Source: Clavaria fumosa
Taxonomy: Eukaryota; Basidiomycota; Agaricomycetes; Agaricales; Clavariaceae
Direction: 5' to 3'
NCBI GenBank assembly: GCA_951802425.1
Contig: OX637806.1
Coordinates: 1,550,001 to 1,614,000, forward strand
DNA: 64,000 bases
Position 1 is the stretch's first letter, and the number at the start of each line of letters is the position of its first letter. Shown piece after piece: positions 12,473 through 23,785 of the stretch. The notes below the pieces were generated by a model, which saw only the letters and a program-made list of their open reading frames with translations, searched no databases and was not told where the DNA came from. A program made the position numbers and the translations under genes.

Positions 12473-12763
12473 TGTTAGGATCGCTTATGTAAGCCATCCC
12501 AAAGTGCAGTTGTGGAGAAACTGGGGAGGGTTGTTGGAAGGTCACATGACCTGTGGCTGGGTCGGATTATGTAATCATGTAAGATCACATGACCTGGGGC
12601 CTGGGCACATCACGTGATCCGAGGGTCCGAGCGTGGGAATGCTGGCAAGTGCCGAAGCGTTCACTATAAGTACTTTCGCTTTTCCTTTTTTGTACTCTTT
12701 TCCCCTTATCTTAGTATTGTCGTCATGACCTTACGCTTAAGTTGTGTGAGACCCAGTCTGATA
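12473..12763 (+). repeat. Gyp-A1 3' LTR
   Basis: This 291-bp copy of 4914-5204 is preceded by the polypurine tract AAGAGGGGGGTGA (about 12460-12472) directly after the polyprotein stop. It is followed by the TTGGA duplication. Confidence 0.95.
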
Positions 12764-12768
12764 TTGGA

Positions 12769-13126
12769 TGAGGAACAACATCAGCAAAGTGCAATCAGGC
12801 TATATGCAATTTGGCAGTGCTGCACAGACAGCTGTAGAGCCATAGAAGCCATAGACAACTTCCTGATATGTGTAGAACTGTGTAGCACAGCATGATTGCT
12901 TTGTAGGGGAACATGACCCACTGCAGCACTACATAGGTCTAGAATAAGGCTACAGAGTCCTACACAGAAACATGTAGCTAGTGGCAGGTCCTACATCCGA
13001 ACTATGCTCAACTACATCCAAACTATGCTCAACTGCACAATTGCAACTAAATCAATATTTGTATTTGTTTTATAAAGCAACAAAGTCATGTGATACTCTA
13101 ACCAAGTAGTAGGGAATGCTGTACTG
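12769..13126. other. Non-coding spacer with a short tandem repeat
   Basis: No gene is visible. A 21-bp unit (CTACATCCRAACTATGCTCAA) is repeated in tandem near 12990-13033. Confidence 0.5.
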
Positions 13127-13552
13127 CCATGGCCGCTGCCATTGCCATAGCTGCCACCATTGCTATAGCCGCTGCCACCGCCATAGCCGCTGCCACCGCC
13201 ATTGCCGCTGCCGCTGCTGACGCCACCGCCGTTGCTGCCGCTGCTGTCGCCACCACTGGTCCTGCTGCCGCCACCGCCGTTGCTGCCGCTAGTGCTGCCA
13301 CCGCTGCCGGTGTTGCCTCCGCTGGTGCGCTGCTGCTGCCATCACCGCCGCTGGTGTGCTGCCGCCGCCGTCACCGCCGCTGGTGTGCTGCCGCCACCGT
13401 CACTGCCGCTGGTGTGCTGCCGCCGCTGGTGCGCTGCCGCCGCTGCTGGTGCTGCTGCCGCCGCTGCTGGTGCTGCTGCCACCGCTGCTGGTGCTGCTGC
13501 CGCTGCCGCTGTCGCTGCTGCTAGTGCTGCTGCCGCCGCCACCACAAAAGAA
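13127..13552. repeat. GCC/GCT trinucleotide-rich array, left
   Basis: This is an imperfect (GCC)n/(GCT)n microsatellite of about 425 bp. Every frame reads as Ala-, Pro/Leu- or Cys/Arg-rich low complexity, so the long ORFs here are not genes. It ends 28 bp beyond the CHS7 stop codon. Confidence 0.85.
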
Positions 13553-13579
13553 ACAACCAAAAGAAATCCCGCAGCATTG

Positions 13580-14423
13580 CTAGTACCGCTCATTGCTCGG
13601 CGGGTACCCTCTTCCCATCAGCGATTCACCAGGACTGGGATACCCGGGATGCCTCGGCGACGGCGTAGGGGCGCCATACATTTGGCCGCCGCTGATCCCG
13701 CCAACAAGACTCGCAGGCACGCCGCTGTGGTAGTTGCTTGCCGACTCCTCCTCTGGGTAGTCCATGTGCTCATTCGCCGCCAGCAGCGGGTCCTTGACCT
13801 CCCACACGGCAACCTTCGACCTGACCGAGAACTCCAGGTCCTCTTTCTGCACAGGTACATGAACCCCAGACGGGGGGGGGGGATTTCGTTGAGCCACCTA
13901 GCGCGTACAGAAGGCAAGAATAGGATGGCGACTCACCGTGATGGAGTTCCAGTACTTGTACACCATCATGACACTCAGCAGAATGCACAGCGTGAAGAAG
14001 AACAGCCCGTCAATGTAGTGCTTGATGGCGTCGCAGATCGTGACGCTGAACGCAAACAACAGGACCTGCGCGATCGTGAAGAACACCGTGCCAAAGATGA
14101 TGTTGCCGATTGGCCACCAGTCGTCGAGCGTGCGGAAGACGAGAATGAGCTGTGAGATGATGTAGATCGAGGTGCATACGAGCGGCCAGAGGATGTACAC
14201 AATCCAGAGCCCGAGCGGCTTTGAGAAGGAGAAGCCGGCGAAGGATTTGAATGTGGCGATGGTGAATACGGCAAGACAGGATAAGCGTAGGAGCTATGGA
14301 ACATCCATGTGAGGAGGGGAGAGTGGAAAAGAAGTGTAAAGTATCACTGACCCATAAAGACAGCGGCATCCCATCCTCTGCGAACTGGAAGCCAACGAAA
14401 CCGTTGATGAGATAGCAGTATGC
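13580..14423 (-). pseudogene. CHS7: CHS7-like chitin synthase export chaperone, 3' fragment
   Basis: Chs7 is a multi-pass ER membrane protein needed for export of chitin synthase Chs3. Three exons are readable on the minus strand: 14423-14352 (YLINGFVGFQFAEDG), 14293-13937 (GLWIVYILWPLVC, RTLDDWWPIGNIIFG, VTICDAIKHYIDGLFF, MMVYKYWNSIT) and 13846-13580 ([19 protein letters not shown] and a Gly/Ser/Pro tail ending at TAG). The introns 14351-14294 (58 bp) and 13936-13847 (90 bp) have GT-AG ends and keep phase. No frameshift or stop is seen, so this is the youngest-looking coding sequence in the window. The N-terminal half (about 140 residues of the usual protein) is missing: at 14424 the exon meets a trinucleotide array. 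The array could lie in a large intron, but no upstream exon is visible. Confidence 0.85.
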
Positions 14424-14566
14424 TCTCGCCACCGCCACTGTCACCACTGCTGGTCTTGCTGCTGCCGCCACTGTCATCGTCACCACTGGTCCTGCTGCTG
14501 CTGCCACCACCATTGCCGCCACTGTGCCCTCATCACTGCTGCTGCTGCTGCTGCTGCTGCTGTGGC
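14424..14566. repeat. Trinucleotide-rich array, right
   Basis: Imperfect GCC/ACT/GCT triplets end in a near-pure (GCT)n run at about 14535-14562. The array abuts the truncated CHS7 exon. Confidence 0.85.
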
Positions 14567-14825
14567 AGTCAATGATGTGAATTCCTTGCAATAGAGTATT
14601 GTAATTATAATAAATAGCTATTGCAAGAGATGACTGTAAGTGTATTGCAAGACATGACAATACAGCCTCTGTGACAACTGTGATGCACTTGTCCCAAAGT
14701 GGACAATAGCCATGCAATATATTACAATACATGTCCCTTTCAGGCCTGCCCTGTGCACTCAGCCAGTAAGCCAGAATAGGAATGCTGGTCAAACAATGGC
14801 AAACAAAATATGCTAAAAATAAAAA
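14567..14825. other. AT-rich spacer
   Basis: I see no gene. A short TATTGCAAGA motif recurs (near 14619 and 14642). Confidence 0.4.
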
Positions 14826-16250
14826 CAAAAACTCGAAATTGAGCAGCCCTGTGCCTGGTCCCTCAGGTACAGGTTACCAATCAGGCATAGCTGCTTTTGG
14901 TAAGCTGCTATGACTGGGAATTTTTTTGCACAGCTTGCAAAATATAACTTTTTATACACCAAAAAATCGGCAAAAATCAGGAGATTCCAAATCTGAACAC
15001 CCCACATTTGTACCTGCCTTGGTTCAGTGTCAATTTGCAAAATACACAGAACATATTCATTTTCCACAATTCTGCAGTACTCTGCAGTACTCTGGCTTGA
15101 AAATGGTTAGTGGAGGATACACACACTACCTGTGGACATATGAGGAGGGTGTAGATTAGTTTAACAACCCACCCACCATCTCTGTCACCTCCCTGGAATC
15201 CATTACTAGGAATTGGGGTTATTGGCCTGGGAGCATGGCTATTTGTTATATTGAAAATTTCAGCTATCAGACTACACCTTATGACATCTAATACAATCAT
15301 ACAAAAGCCCATAATATTTGGTGCAGAACTACAGATTCCCCATGTCCATTTTCCCAAAAATCTCAAAATCTCTCCCCAGACAGTCCCCTTTGTCAAATCA
15401 CATATTCCTGTGGTCTGATAGCTGACAAGGTATGCATGAATATAAGTTCAAAGTTTGGTGGAGTTAGGCCAAGTTCTCAGGAAGATAGCCCAGAATGTGT
15501 CTTTTGGAGGACAGTTTAAAGTGAAGGCAACAACACAGGCAAGGATAAGCAACACCTTGACTGTCTTCAAAAACACACATTCTGAGCTATCTTCCTGAGA
15601 ACTTGGCCTAACTTCACCAAACTTTGAACTTATATTCATGCATACCTTGTCAGCTATCAGACCACAGGAATATGTGATTTGACAAAGGGGACTGTCTGGG
15701 GAGAGATTTTGAGATTTTTGGGAAAATGGACATGGGGAATCTGTAGTTCTGCACCAAATATTATGGGCTTTTGTATGATTGTATTAGATGTCATAAGGTG
15801 TAGTCTGATAGCTGAAATTTTCAATATAACAAATAGCCATGCTCCCAGGCCAATAACCCCAATTCCTAGTAATGGATTCCAGGGAGGTGACAGAGATGGT
15901 GGGTGGGTTGTTAAACTAATCTACACCCTCCTCATATGTCCACAGGTAGTGTGTGTATCCTCCACTAACCATTTTCAAGCCAGAGTACTGCAGAGTACTG
16001 CAGAATTGTGGAAAATGAATATGTTCTGTGTATTTTGCAAATTGACACTGAACCAAGGCAGGTACAAATGTGGGGTGTCCAGATTTGGAATCTCCTGATT
16101 TTTGCCGATTTTCTGGTGTATAAAAAGTCATATTTTGCAAGCCATGCAAAAAAGTTCCCACAGTCATAGCAGCTTACCAAAAGCAGCTATGCCTGATTGG
16201 TAACCTGTACCTGAGGGACCAGGCACAGGGCTGCTCAATTTCGAGTTTTT
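14826..16250. mobile_element. Foldback element with about 690-bp inverted arms
   Basis: The sequence from 14826 to about 15518 is repeated in reverse complement from about 15562 to 16250, with only scattered mismatches and a spacer of about 45 bp. The arm ends read AAAAACTCGAAATTGAG. The same 139-codon ORF appears once in each arm. Since both arms carry it identically and it resembles no protein I know, I treat it as non-coding. No transposase is present, and no target duplication could be fixed because the ends are A/T runs. Likely a non-autonomous foldback (MITE-like) DNA transposon. Confidence 0.85.
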
Positions 16251-16499
16251 TTTTCCTTTGTGTAGAGGAGAAGTCCTTGCGCAACTCCGATCCGGACTCC
16301 GACCAGACTCTGCTCTGCTCTGGCTTCGCCTTTGCCACCTTTTTTGGTCTCCTCTACACTACCCCTACCCCACTTTGAAGCAAAGAATCAGATCTTAACA
16401 GTATATTCAAACTAACAACCTCATGTATACAACTGGTCCTTTGCTTGCCCTTTGTGCTGCTGCTTGCCTTGCTCCTTGCTGCAAAAGCCAAAGGTCCAA

Positions 16500-18670
16500 T
16501 CCGCTCTGATCCACACCTCTGGTCCACACCTCCAATCTGCACCTCCGATCCGAAACTCCACTCCGAAACTCCAGTCTGTTTGAGCACACCTTGTGTGCAT
16601 TTGCTCTGGACCTGGACTTGCCACAAGCTGTCTGTCCACGGTGATACAAATCAGGATATTTTCTGAACTCCAGCCAACAATTCATTGTGCTCCTTAGCTC
16701 ATCTCCTTCATGTATCATATTGAGAGATTTGAGGCAGGAAAACACCGAATGCTGGACTTCTGAACTCTGGCCCCCTGTTCCTGGGTTCTCCCTGGCTTGC
16801 CTCCTTCATATCCCATGTTGCAAGGCTCTGAGATGGGAAACTCCAAACTCCAGATATCCAAACTCTGTCTCTGGCCACTCTGAGATGGGGAATGCTGGAT
16901 ATCCTGTCTCCAGCTCTTGTTTGTGCTTTCCCTGTGCTCATTTCCTTCATGGATTACCATGTTGTGAAACTCCGAGATGGGAAATGCCAAACTCCAAGCT
17001 CCAGACCCCCAAAACTCCGAATCTCTAAACTCCAGAACTCCGATATTGCTCCTTTTTGAGCTTTCCTTGTGCTCGTTTCCTTTGTGGATTACCATGTTGT
17101 GAAACTCTGAGACGGGAAATGCCAAACTCTGAGCTCTGTAGTTCCAAACCTCAGACTTCCAAACTCTGGATTGTCAAACTCCAGAACTCCAAAATCTGGA
17201 TCTCTGAACTCCAGACACTTTGTCTTGCTTCATGGCCCACTGTCTTGTCTCAACATGGCCCTCTGAACTCTGATCTTGTCCCCTTGTGTGACTTGGTCCT
17301 TTGGACACCTGGCTGTACCATATACAATCTGCTGATTGTCCAGTGTACAAGCCTAACAATTCAAGGACTCCTGCACTTGCAGAAATTTGACTCCGAAACT
17401 CCGATCCGATCTGGGCACGGACTCCAATGGGTGCTTGGCCAGTGCATACTCCGGACCTACTCCGGAACTCCGACTCTGGGACTCCAATTCTATCCTTGCT
17501 GCGGCGAGTCCGAATCTGGACCCGATTCTGGATGCTGCCCACTGTGGTTGCATCACCAGTTCTCAGGATTGCTATCTTGTGAACACATCTGTCCAGCAAG
17601 GTTGCTCATGCAATCCTTGCTACTCTGAACTACTCTGAACTCCTCTGACATGGTCTTGGACCTCCATGCCACATCTCCGCACAGCTCTGGACCACTCCGC
17701 ACTCACATTCTCGGACTCTGCATCTCCGAAACACCGAGATTCTGCCCTCCTCCGATGCTCCAAAAACTCCGAAATTCCAAAATTATGTTCCTTTGCTACA
17801 TTGTTATGCTTCCTATGTCCTTATGTTTCCTGTTACTCCAATCCCCATGAATTCTGAATCTCCAAAACTCTGTTTTTTCATATTTTTGATACTTTTGATT
17901 TCCTCACTTTTCTTGACTTTACAAAACTCCGAAATCTTGTTCCATACAATGTTGCCCTTTGTACAACTCCAACACTTCTTGTTTCCTGTTTTTGTTCTAC
18001 TCTTCTGTCCACTCTAACCCACTTCTTGACAATTCCTTAGTAAAACATGGAAATTTTTTTTAAGATAAAATTTTTTTGTGGGAGGGGGGGGGGGTGAGTG
18101 AACTTACAATAGGTCCTCACAGCCTCCCAGCATCTCCGACCTTTTCTGGCACCCCCCCTCCACACTCTGCTACCTCTGCACCTCCGCTCTGCACCTCCAC
18201 ACCTCTGCTCCGCAACTCCATGCTCTGACTCCATTTCTGTGCCTCTGCTCCAAAACTCCGAAACCCCAATTCCATACCTCTGCTTCTCTCTGATTCCTCC
18301 CTCCACACTACACTACCTCTGCTCCTCTGCTCTGCTGCTCCAACTCTGCTACTGCTACCTCTGCTCCTCTACTCCTCTACTCTGACTCTGACTCCACCAC
18401 CTCCACTCTGACTCCAATTCCACCCCTCCGCACCTCCACACCTCTACTCCGACTCCAATTCCACTACCTCCACTCCTCCACCCCAACTCTGATTCTGCAC
18501 CTCTGCACCTCCACTCCAAAACTCCGAAACTTCAATTCCACACCTCTGCTCTACATCTCTGACACCTTCCGACACATCTGCACTATCTCTGACCTGCTCC
18601 AGACCTCCGACTCCAACTCCAGCTCCAGTCCTTGTTCCACCTTCCTCAACCCACCTCCAACTCCAACTCT
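16500..18670. repeat. Degenerate CTCCGA-type repeats of LARD-B1
   Basis: Dozens of variants of a 6-7 bp unit (CTCCGA, CTCTGA, ACTCCAG) fill the interior. Many units show CTG where LARD-B2 has CCG, consistent with CpG decay in an older copy. The ORFs here are low-complexity shadows. Confidence 0.75.
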
Positions 18671-18737
18671 CTCCAACCCACATAGTGAAATACTGTCACT
18701 TAAGGGTCTCAAGGGCTCGACCCTAAGAGGGGGATAC

Positions 18738-19539
18738 TGTCACGTCCTATCCAGTCACCCAGACCACCCCTAATTACCTTCAAATACCTCTGAAATACCT
18801 CCAATACATCTCCAGCACATCTCTGCTCCAACTCCGGCACCTCTGCTCTGGTCTGGACTTTCGTCAGACTTTGATATCGGTCCTTCAGACTGAATGGACT
18901 TTGTTTCTAGCATGTTCCTTGGTGCTAGTCCATGGTTAGTAACCATTGGGACAATGCCCACCATCCATGGGAACTTATTCTTTGCCTTACATGTATCATC
19001 TATGCCTTTCCCACTCCTCAGGTGAAATTATTGTAGATATTTGATATACTCATGTTTCACAGTCTGCCCTATGCCCTACCCTAGTAGCATATAAACCCCC
19101 TATGTATCTCCATAATCCTCAGTTCGAATATTAACATTATTTCTGGTCCTTGCCACTTGGTCCATGCATTAAGGGACTTCGTCCTCACTGTTCTTGACAG
19201 TCCCGACAAGTTCCGCAAAACTCCAGCAGACTCTGATGGACTCTGGGCAATTTCCCTTTGGACTTCGTCCTTCCTTGTCCTGGAAAGCAAAGTACCAGCA
19301 AGGTTAAATTGGGACACATATACACATGGTAGCACAACCCATAAGTTGAGGCCACAGTCCCACCCCCTTTGACCCCCTCCTTCTAGTTCTTTTCCTTTGT
19401 GTAGAGGAGAAGTCCCCACACAACTCTAATCCGGAATCCGACTGGACTCCACTCTGCTCCAGCTTCACCTTTGCCACCTTTTTTGGTCTCCTCTACACTA
19501 CCCCTACCCCGCTTTGAAGCAAAGAATCAGATCTTAACA
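18738..19539 (+). repeat. LARD-B1 3' LTR
   Basis: This 802-bp LTR starts TGTCACG and ends CTTAACA. A TATA-like ATATAAA lies near 19089, and the R start AGTTCGAATAT is at 19121-19131, about 30 bases downstream. Confidence 0.88.
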
Positions 19540-19608
19540 AGTATCATCATCATTGACCTTACATTAAGCTGTGTGATTGTGAGACCCAGTCTGATACAAT
19601 ACTAACAT
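19540..19608 (+). other. Gyp-A2 5' LTR remnant and self-priming site
   Basis: The LTR end is 19540-19596 (ends CTGATA). The primer site AATACTAACAT follows at 19598-19608. It is complementary to ATGTTAGTAT in its own 3' LTR (35218-35227): 10 paired bases with a mismatch at the eleventh. Relative to Gyp-A1, both strands of the pair changed together at one position (C:G to G:C). Confidence 0.82.
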
Positions 19609-19668
19609 CAATCCTGTCTGCCCTAGCCCCATGTCCTAACCCGGCTAGCCTGGACCCTTAATCTCAAA

Positions 19669-19687
19669 CTGTGACACACTGTCACAG
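19669..19687 (+). other. Leader hairpin of Gyp-A2
   Basis: CTGTGACA-CAC-TGTCACAG: the same 8-bp stem as in Gyp-A1, with a different loop. Confidence 0.5.
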
Positions 19688-22600
19688 CTCAGCCCCTATC
19701 ATCCTCTTCTCCTTTACCCTGCCTGCGGTGTGTAACAGAACTGCATGAAATTTTTACTGTGTGTAGATACATATGACCAGACCCAGAGGAAGTCTACTGT
19801 GACCCTCCCCAAGTGATACTGAGTGCCCAAGGCCTGGAACTTTGTTTTACAGCTATGTACAGGGCAAGGAAAGGCCCTCTACATAGTCCTTCTAGTAGTT
19901 TCCTGGTCCAGTGGACAGGGCCCTTGCTCTGTGACCATTGTCAGAAGGGCACATGGGCAACTCATTAGGAGTTGTGCAGTGACCACCTGGGACACCATTT
20001 GGGCCCCACGCTAGCAACAGTTTTATAGAATAAGAGTTCTATAAGTACATAAGTACATAGAGAGCAGCCTGAGAGGACAGGACTGCTAAGAGATTGAAGA
20101 AATCCTGAGTGCCCAAGGCCCAGAATTTTATTTACAGCATCTACAACTGAGACCAGGTCAAGCCCAGCTCCCCCCCGATTCCCCCGTTACTGACGTCCCC
20201 AAAACACCATCACCACCACCAGGGTCTGTGATGGCTGACCACATTGCCCCACCTGAAGTCCATGCCACGAGGCTGGATTTAGCTGTTACCCCATTTGATG
20301 GGCAAAAAAGAAATTTCTGTACATTCCTCCAGTCACTCTGCCTCCTGTTTATGGCGAATCTGACAATCTATGCCATGGACCTGGCAAAGGTCCTCTACAC
20401 CCTCAGCAAAATTGCTGGAGATGGATTTGCTGCAGAATGGGCAAATATGAAGGGAGAGGAAATACTGGGTAACAACGAGGTTGGAACCTGGGCAGAATTT
20501 GTGGAGGAGATGAAGTGAGTGTTCAATGACCCGGACGACCATGCAACTGCCCTTGCAGACATTGCAAGGTTAAAACAGGGTGTCATGATGGCACCTGAGT
20601 TCTTCACGAAGTTCGAAACAATGTTCCGAAGAGCAGGGATGACAGAAGTGGCTGATTCGGACATCCTGGTCCATTGGCTGGAGATGAACTTAAGCAGGAG
20701 GCTAGTGGGAAAGGTCTATGGTGTCTCACTGATGCCAGAGACTTATGTAGAATGGAAGGCACTTGCAGAGAAGCTTGATGCCCAGCAGTGCCGCTTTGAT
20801 GGAGTCATTGCACAGCAGAACTCTGTGTGCCCAGCTCTGCCTATAGCCAGTTGACCCCTCCCCCAACAAACCTGCTTCACCCCAGCTCCTCGCCCCTTCC
20901 TGGCCCAGCCACAGGCCCGCACCCCTGCCCCTCCCATCATGCCACGTCCTGCCAGTGCTGGTGATGCCATGTTGGTCAATTGTGCCCATGCTCCTGGAGT
21001 ATGATGCGCCTGTTTCCGATGTGGCCAAGCTGGCCACATGGTGAGAGACTGCCTCCTCCCAGACACACGCCCACAGATCCCAAGGCCGCAGGTCCATGCC
21101 ATGGAAAGCCAGGCATGAAGTGCCGAAGACTACAAGAATGAGATTGCGTTGCTCCAAGGCTGTGTAGAGTTGCTTGACAGAGAGAAGAGGGCTCCTGCTG
21201 AGGAGCCGGATTTTGGAGACGAGGCCCAGTGAGTCCGAACTGGTGCCTTGGGAGTAGATATCCCAGCCCCCCTCCCATCCCTGTGTCTGCAGCTAGTACT
21301 CCCAAATACACTATCTTGCAGCAGAGACACACCCAGATTGGGGTTGAGGAAAAGGACAAAGTGGGAACAGAAACTGCTGATAATGAAATGCTGCAAAAGG
21401 AAAGGGTGGCTAGCAGGAAAGCAGAGCTGATTAAGTGCCTTGTGGAGGTGCTGAAAGACTCCCTGATACGTGCCCTGAGAGCTCTTCATCCGGGTGCACC
21501 TGGAGGCTCTCAGCACTGGCAAGGGGGCAACTATAAAAGCCCTTGTCGACTCAGGCTGCACCAACTGCTTTATGGACCTGGAGTGGGCGAAAAAGGTGGG
21601 ACTGGAGCCATCCCCCCTGCTGTCCCCAATCACAATGTACAATGTGGATGGGACACAGAACAGGGATGGTAAGATCTGGTATGGGATGGAGCTGCTTGTG
21701 ATGGTTGGTGACCACCAGGAGCAGATTCACTTCCTGCTAGGGAAGACCCAGTCCCACATGGTGATCCTTGGGCATGATTGGCTAAAGCGTCATAACCCAG
21801 AGATTGACTGGGTGAAAGCTGAAATAAGGCTCACCCGCTGCCCCAACACCTGTGCCTCTTCCCCACACAGCCACCAGCCCCCTGCCTGACCCCCAGTTCC
21901 ACCAAAAGCGAGTACCCTGGCCTTGGCCAGTATCCTGGACACCTGTTTCCCCAACACTGGCCCCACTCCAGATTGGCCCAGCCTCTACCCCTCAGTCTTT
22001 AGTGAAGCAAAGTGGGATGAGCTTCCCCACTCCCACCCAGACTTTGATATTAAGATTGAGTTCAAAACTGACCCTGGACACCTCTCCTCCAAGCTCTCCT
22101 CACTCACACGAGAAGAAATGGTGGAGATAAACTGATGGGTGGATGAGCAGTTGGCTTCTGGGCAAATCCAGCCTTTGAGATCCCTGTATGCCAGCCCCTT
22201 CTTCTTCAAATGTGAGAAGGACAAGCTGTGGCCGATTATTGACTAATCAGGGACAAATACCCCCTCCCCCATATCTGTGACATGGTGGATGTGCTCAAGG
22301 GGGCTAATGTCTACTCAAAGATTGATGCAAAAGGAGGGTTTCCATCTATGAAGATCTGGGCAGAACACCAACATTGTTGTGCCTTCCTTACGCCTTGTGG
22401 ACTCTTCGAACTGGCTGTCATGTGGTTTGCAGAATGCACCTGTGACCTTCCAATGCTTCATGAACCATGTGCTGCAGGAAGAGATTGTGGGAGGGCATGT
22501 CAGAGCATATGTGGATGTGATTGTGTTTGCTGAGGACTTGGCAACACACTGCTACTGGATGGATTGGGTCTTGAGGAAGTTTGGGGAGAATGGGCTGTGC

Positions 22601-23785
22601 CTCAGACTCAGTAAATGTGAGTTTGAGAAGAGTGAGATCCTCTTCCTGGGTATGAAGATTTCCCACAACTGTCTGGAACATGACCCAGCTAAAGGTGCTG
22701 CAATCCACAACTGGCCACAGCCAAGGAATGTGAAGGATGTACAGAAGTTTAATGGGATGTTAAACTACCTCTGCCATCACATTCCAAACCTCTCGGCCTG
22801 TGCCAAACCCCTATTCCGGCTGACAGGGAAGGTTCCATGGAAATGGGAGGAGGAGGAGGAAGCAGCCTTCCAGGATCTTCGCCTGGCACTCATATCGGCC
22901 CCTGTCTTGGCCCTACCACAAGACAAAGGGAGATGGAAGGTAGAAATGGACACAAGCAACTTGGCAACTGGAGGAGTTCTCTTGCAGCAGCAGGTGGATG
23001 GGACTTGGAAAGTTGTAGACTATATCTCCAAGGCCCTCACTGCAGCTGAGAAGAATTATGATGTGTACAACAAGGAGTTCCTGGCTGTAATCCGGGCACT
23101 ACACAAGTGGTGGGCTTACCTGATTGGGGTGGAAGAAACCATCAAAATCTGGATGGACCATGCTAACCTCCAGTACTTCTGGAAGCCCCAGAAGTTGAAA
23201 CCGAGGCAGGTCCGGTGAGTTGGGGAGCTCCAGTGCTTTGACTTTGAAATAAAGTACTGCACTGGAAAGTTGAACACGAAGGTGGAGATGCTACTCCAGA
23301 AAAATAGCGTGGTACACATGCAGAAGCCAGAAGAGCTGGATGATGAGTGGACAAGAGATCAGATGGGACTCTGGCAGAAGGCCAAAATCACCTGGGTACC
23401 CCCAGAGGCATGTGAGGCAGTGCTCACCTTTGAGCATGACCTTCCCATTGTGGGGCACCCAGGGCCACAGAAGCTGAGAGCAGCGCTGCTGAGGTCTTAC
23501 TGGTGGGTGGGGATGGTGAAGGATTCAAATTGGTATGCAGGAGGGTGTCAGATGTGCCAGAAGGTGAAGCCCAACTGCACTAGGTGCGCCGCTCCACTCC
23601 ACCCTCACCCCATGTCTGAAGGGCCCTGGGCAGTGATCTCTTGGGACATTGTGGGCCCTTTCCCACTCTCCCATGGGCACAATGCAATCCTGGTCATTGT
23701 GGACAAGTTCACAAAGCAGAACCTCATCGAGGCTATCAGTCTTGACCTCACTGGACTTGGTGCTGCTCATATCCTCTGAGACCGG

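Larger units (their letters stand above)
4909..12768 (+). mobile_element. Gyp-A1: complete self-primed Ty3/gypsy chromovirus
   Basis: The element proper is 4914-12763 (7,850 bp). It is flanked by the 5-bp duplication TTGGA (4909-4913 and 12764-12768). Both LTRs are 291 bp, start TGTTAGG, end CTGATA and differ by seven transitions (97.6% identity). The internal part encodes Gag, zinc knuckle, protease, RT, RNase H, integrase and a C-terminal chromodomain, the chromovirus order. The primer site pairs with the element's own transcript start rather than with a tRNA, as in the Tf1/sushi group. A 2.2-kb LTR-like insertion splits the end of integrase from the chromodomain. Three TGA stops interrupt the single long frame. 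Confidence 0.95.
16253..19539 (+). mobile_element. LARD-B1: non-coding LTR element, 5' truncated
   Basis: The element has an LTR end (16253-16400), an internal region (16401-18737) and a full 3' LTR (18738-19539, TGTCACG to CTTAACA). It is homologous throughout to the complete LARD-B2. A self-priming site (ATATTCAAACT, 16403-16413, with one CpG-to-CpA change) follows the 5' LTR. The internal region has no coding capacity. It is made largely of degenerate CTCCGA/ACTCTG repeats and ends in the polypurine tract TAAGAGGGGGATAC. Its 3' LTR joins the Gyp-A2 5' LTR directly, so B1 inserted into Gyp-A2. The left end is lost at the foldback element. Confidence 0.88.

Noticed and set aside
13129..13593. 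Several overlapping Ala-, Leu/Pro- and Cys/Arg-rich ORFs on both strands
   Set aside because: They are all translations of one imperfect GCC/GCT array. Composition is uniform in every frame and there is no domain pattern.
14977..16098. A 139-residue ORF present twice, in opposite orientation, as a possible duplicated gene
   Set aside because: It lies wholly inside the two arms of a foldback element, resembles no known protein, and its duplication follows from the palindrome.
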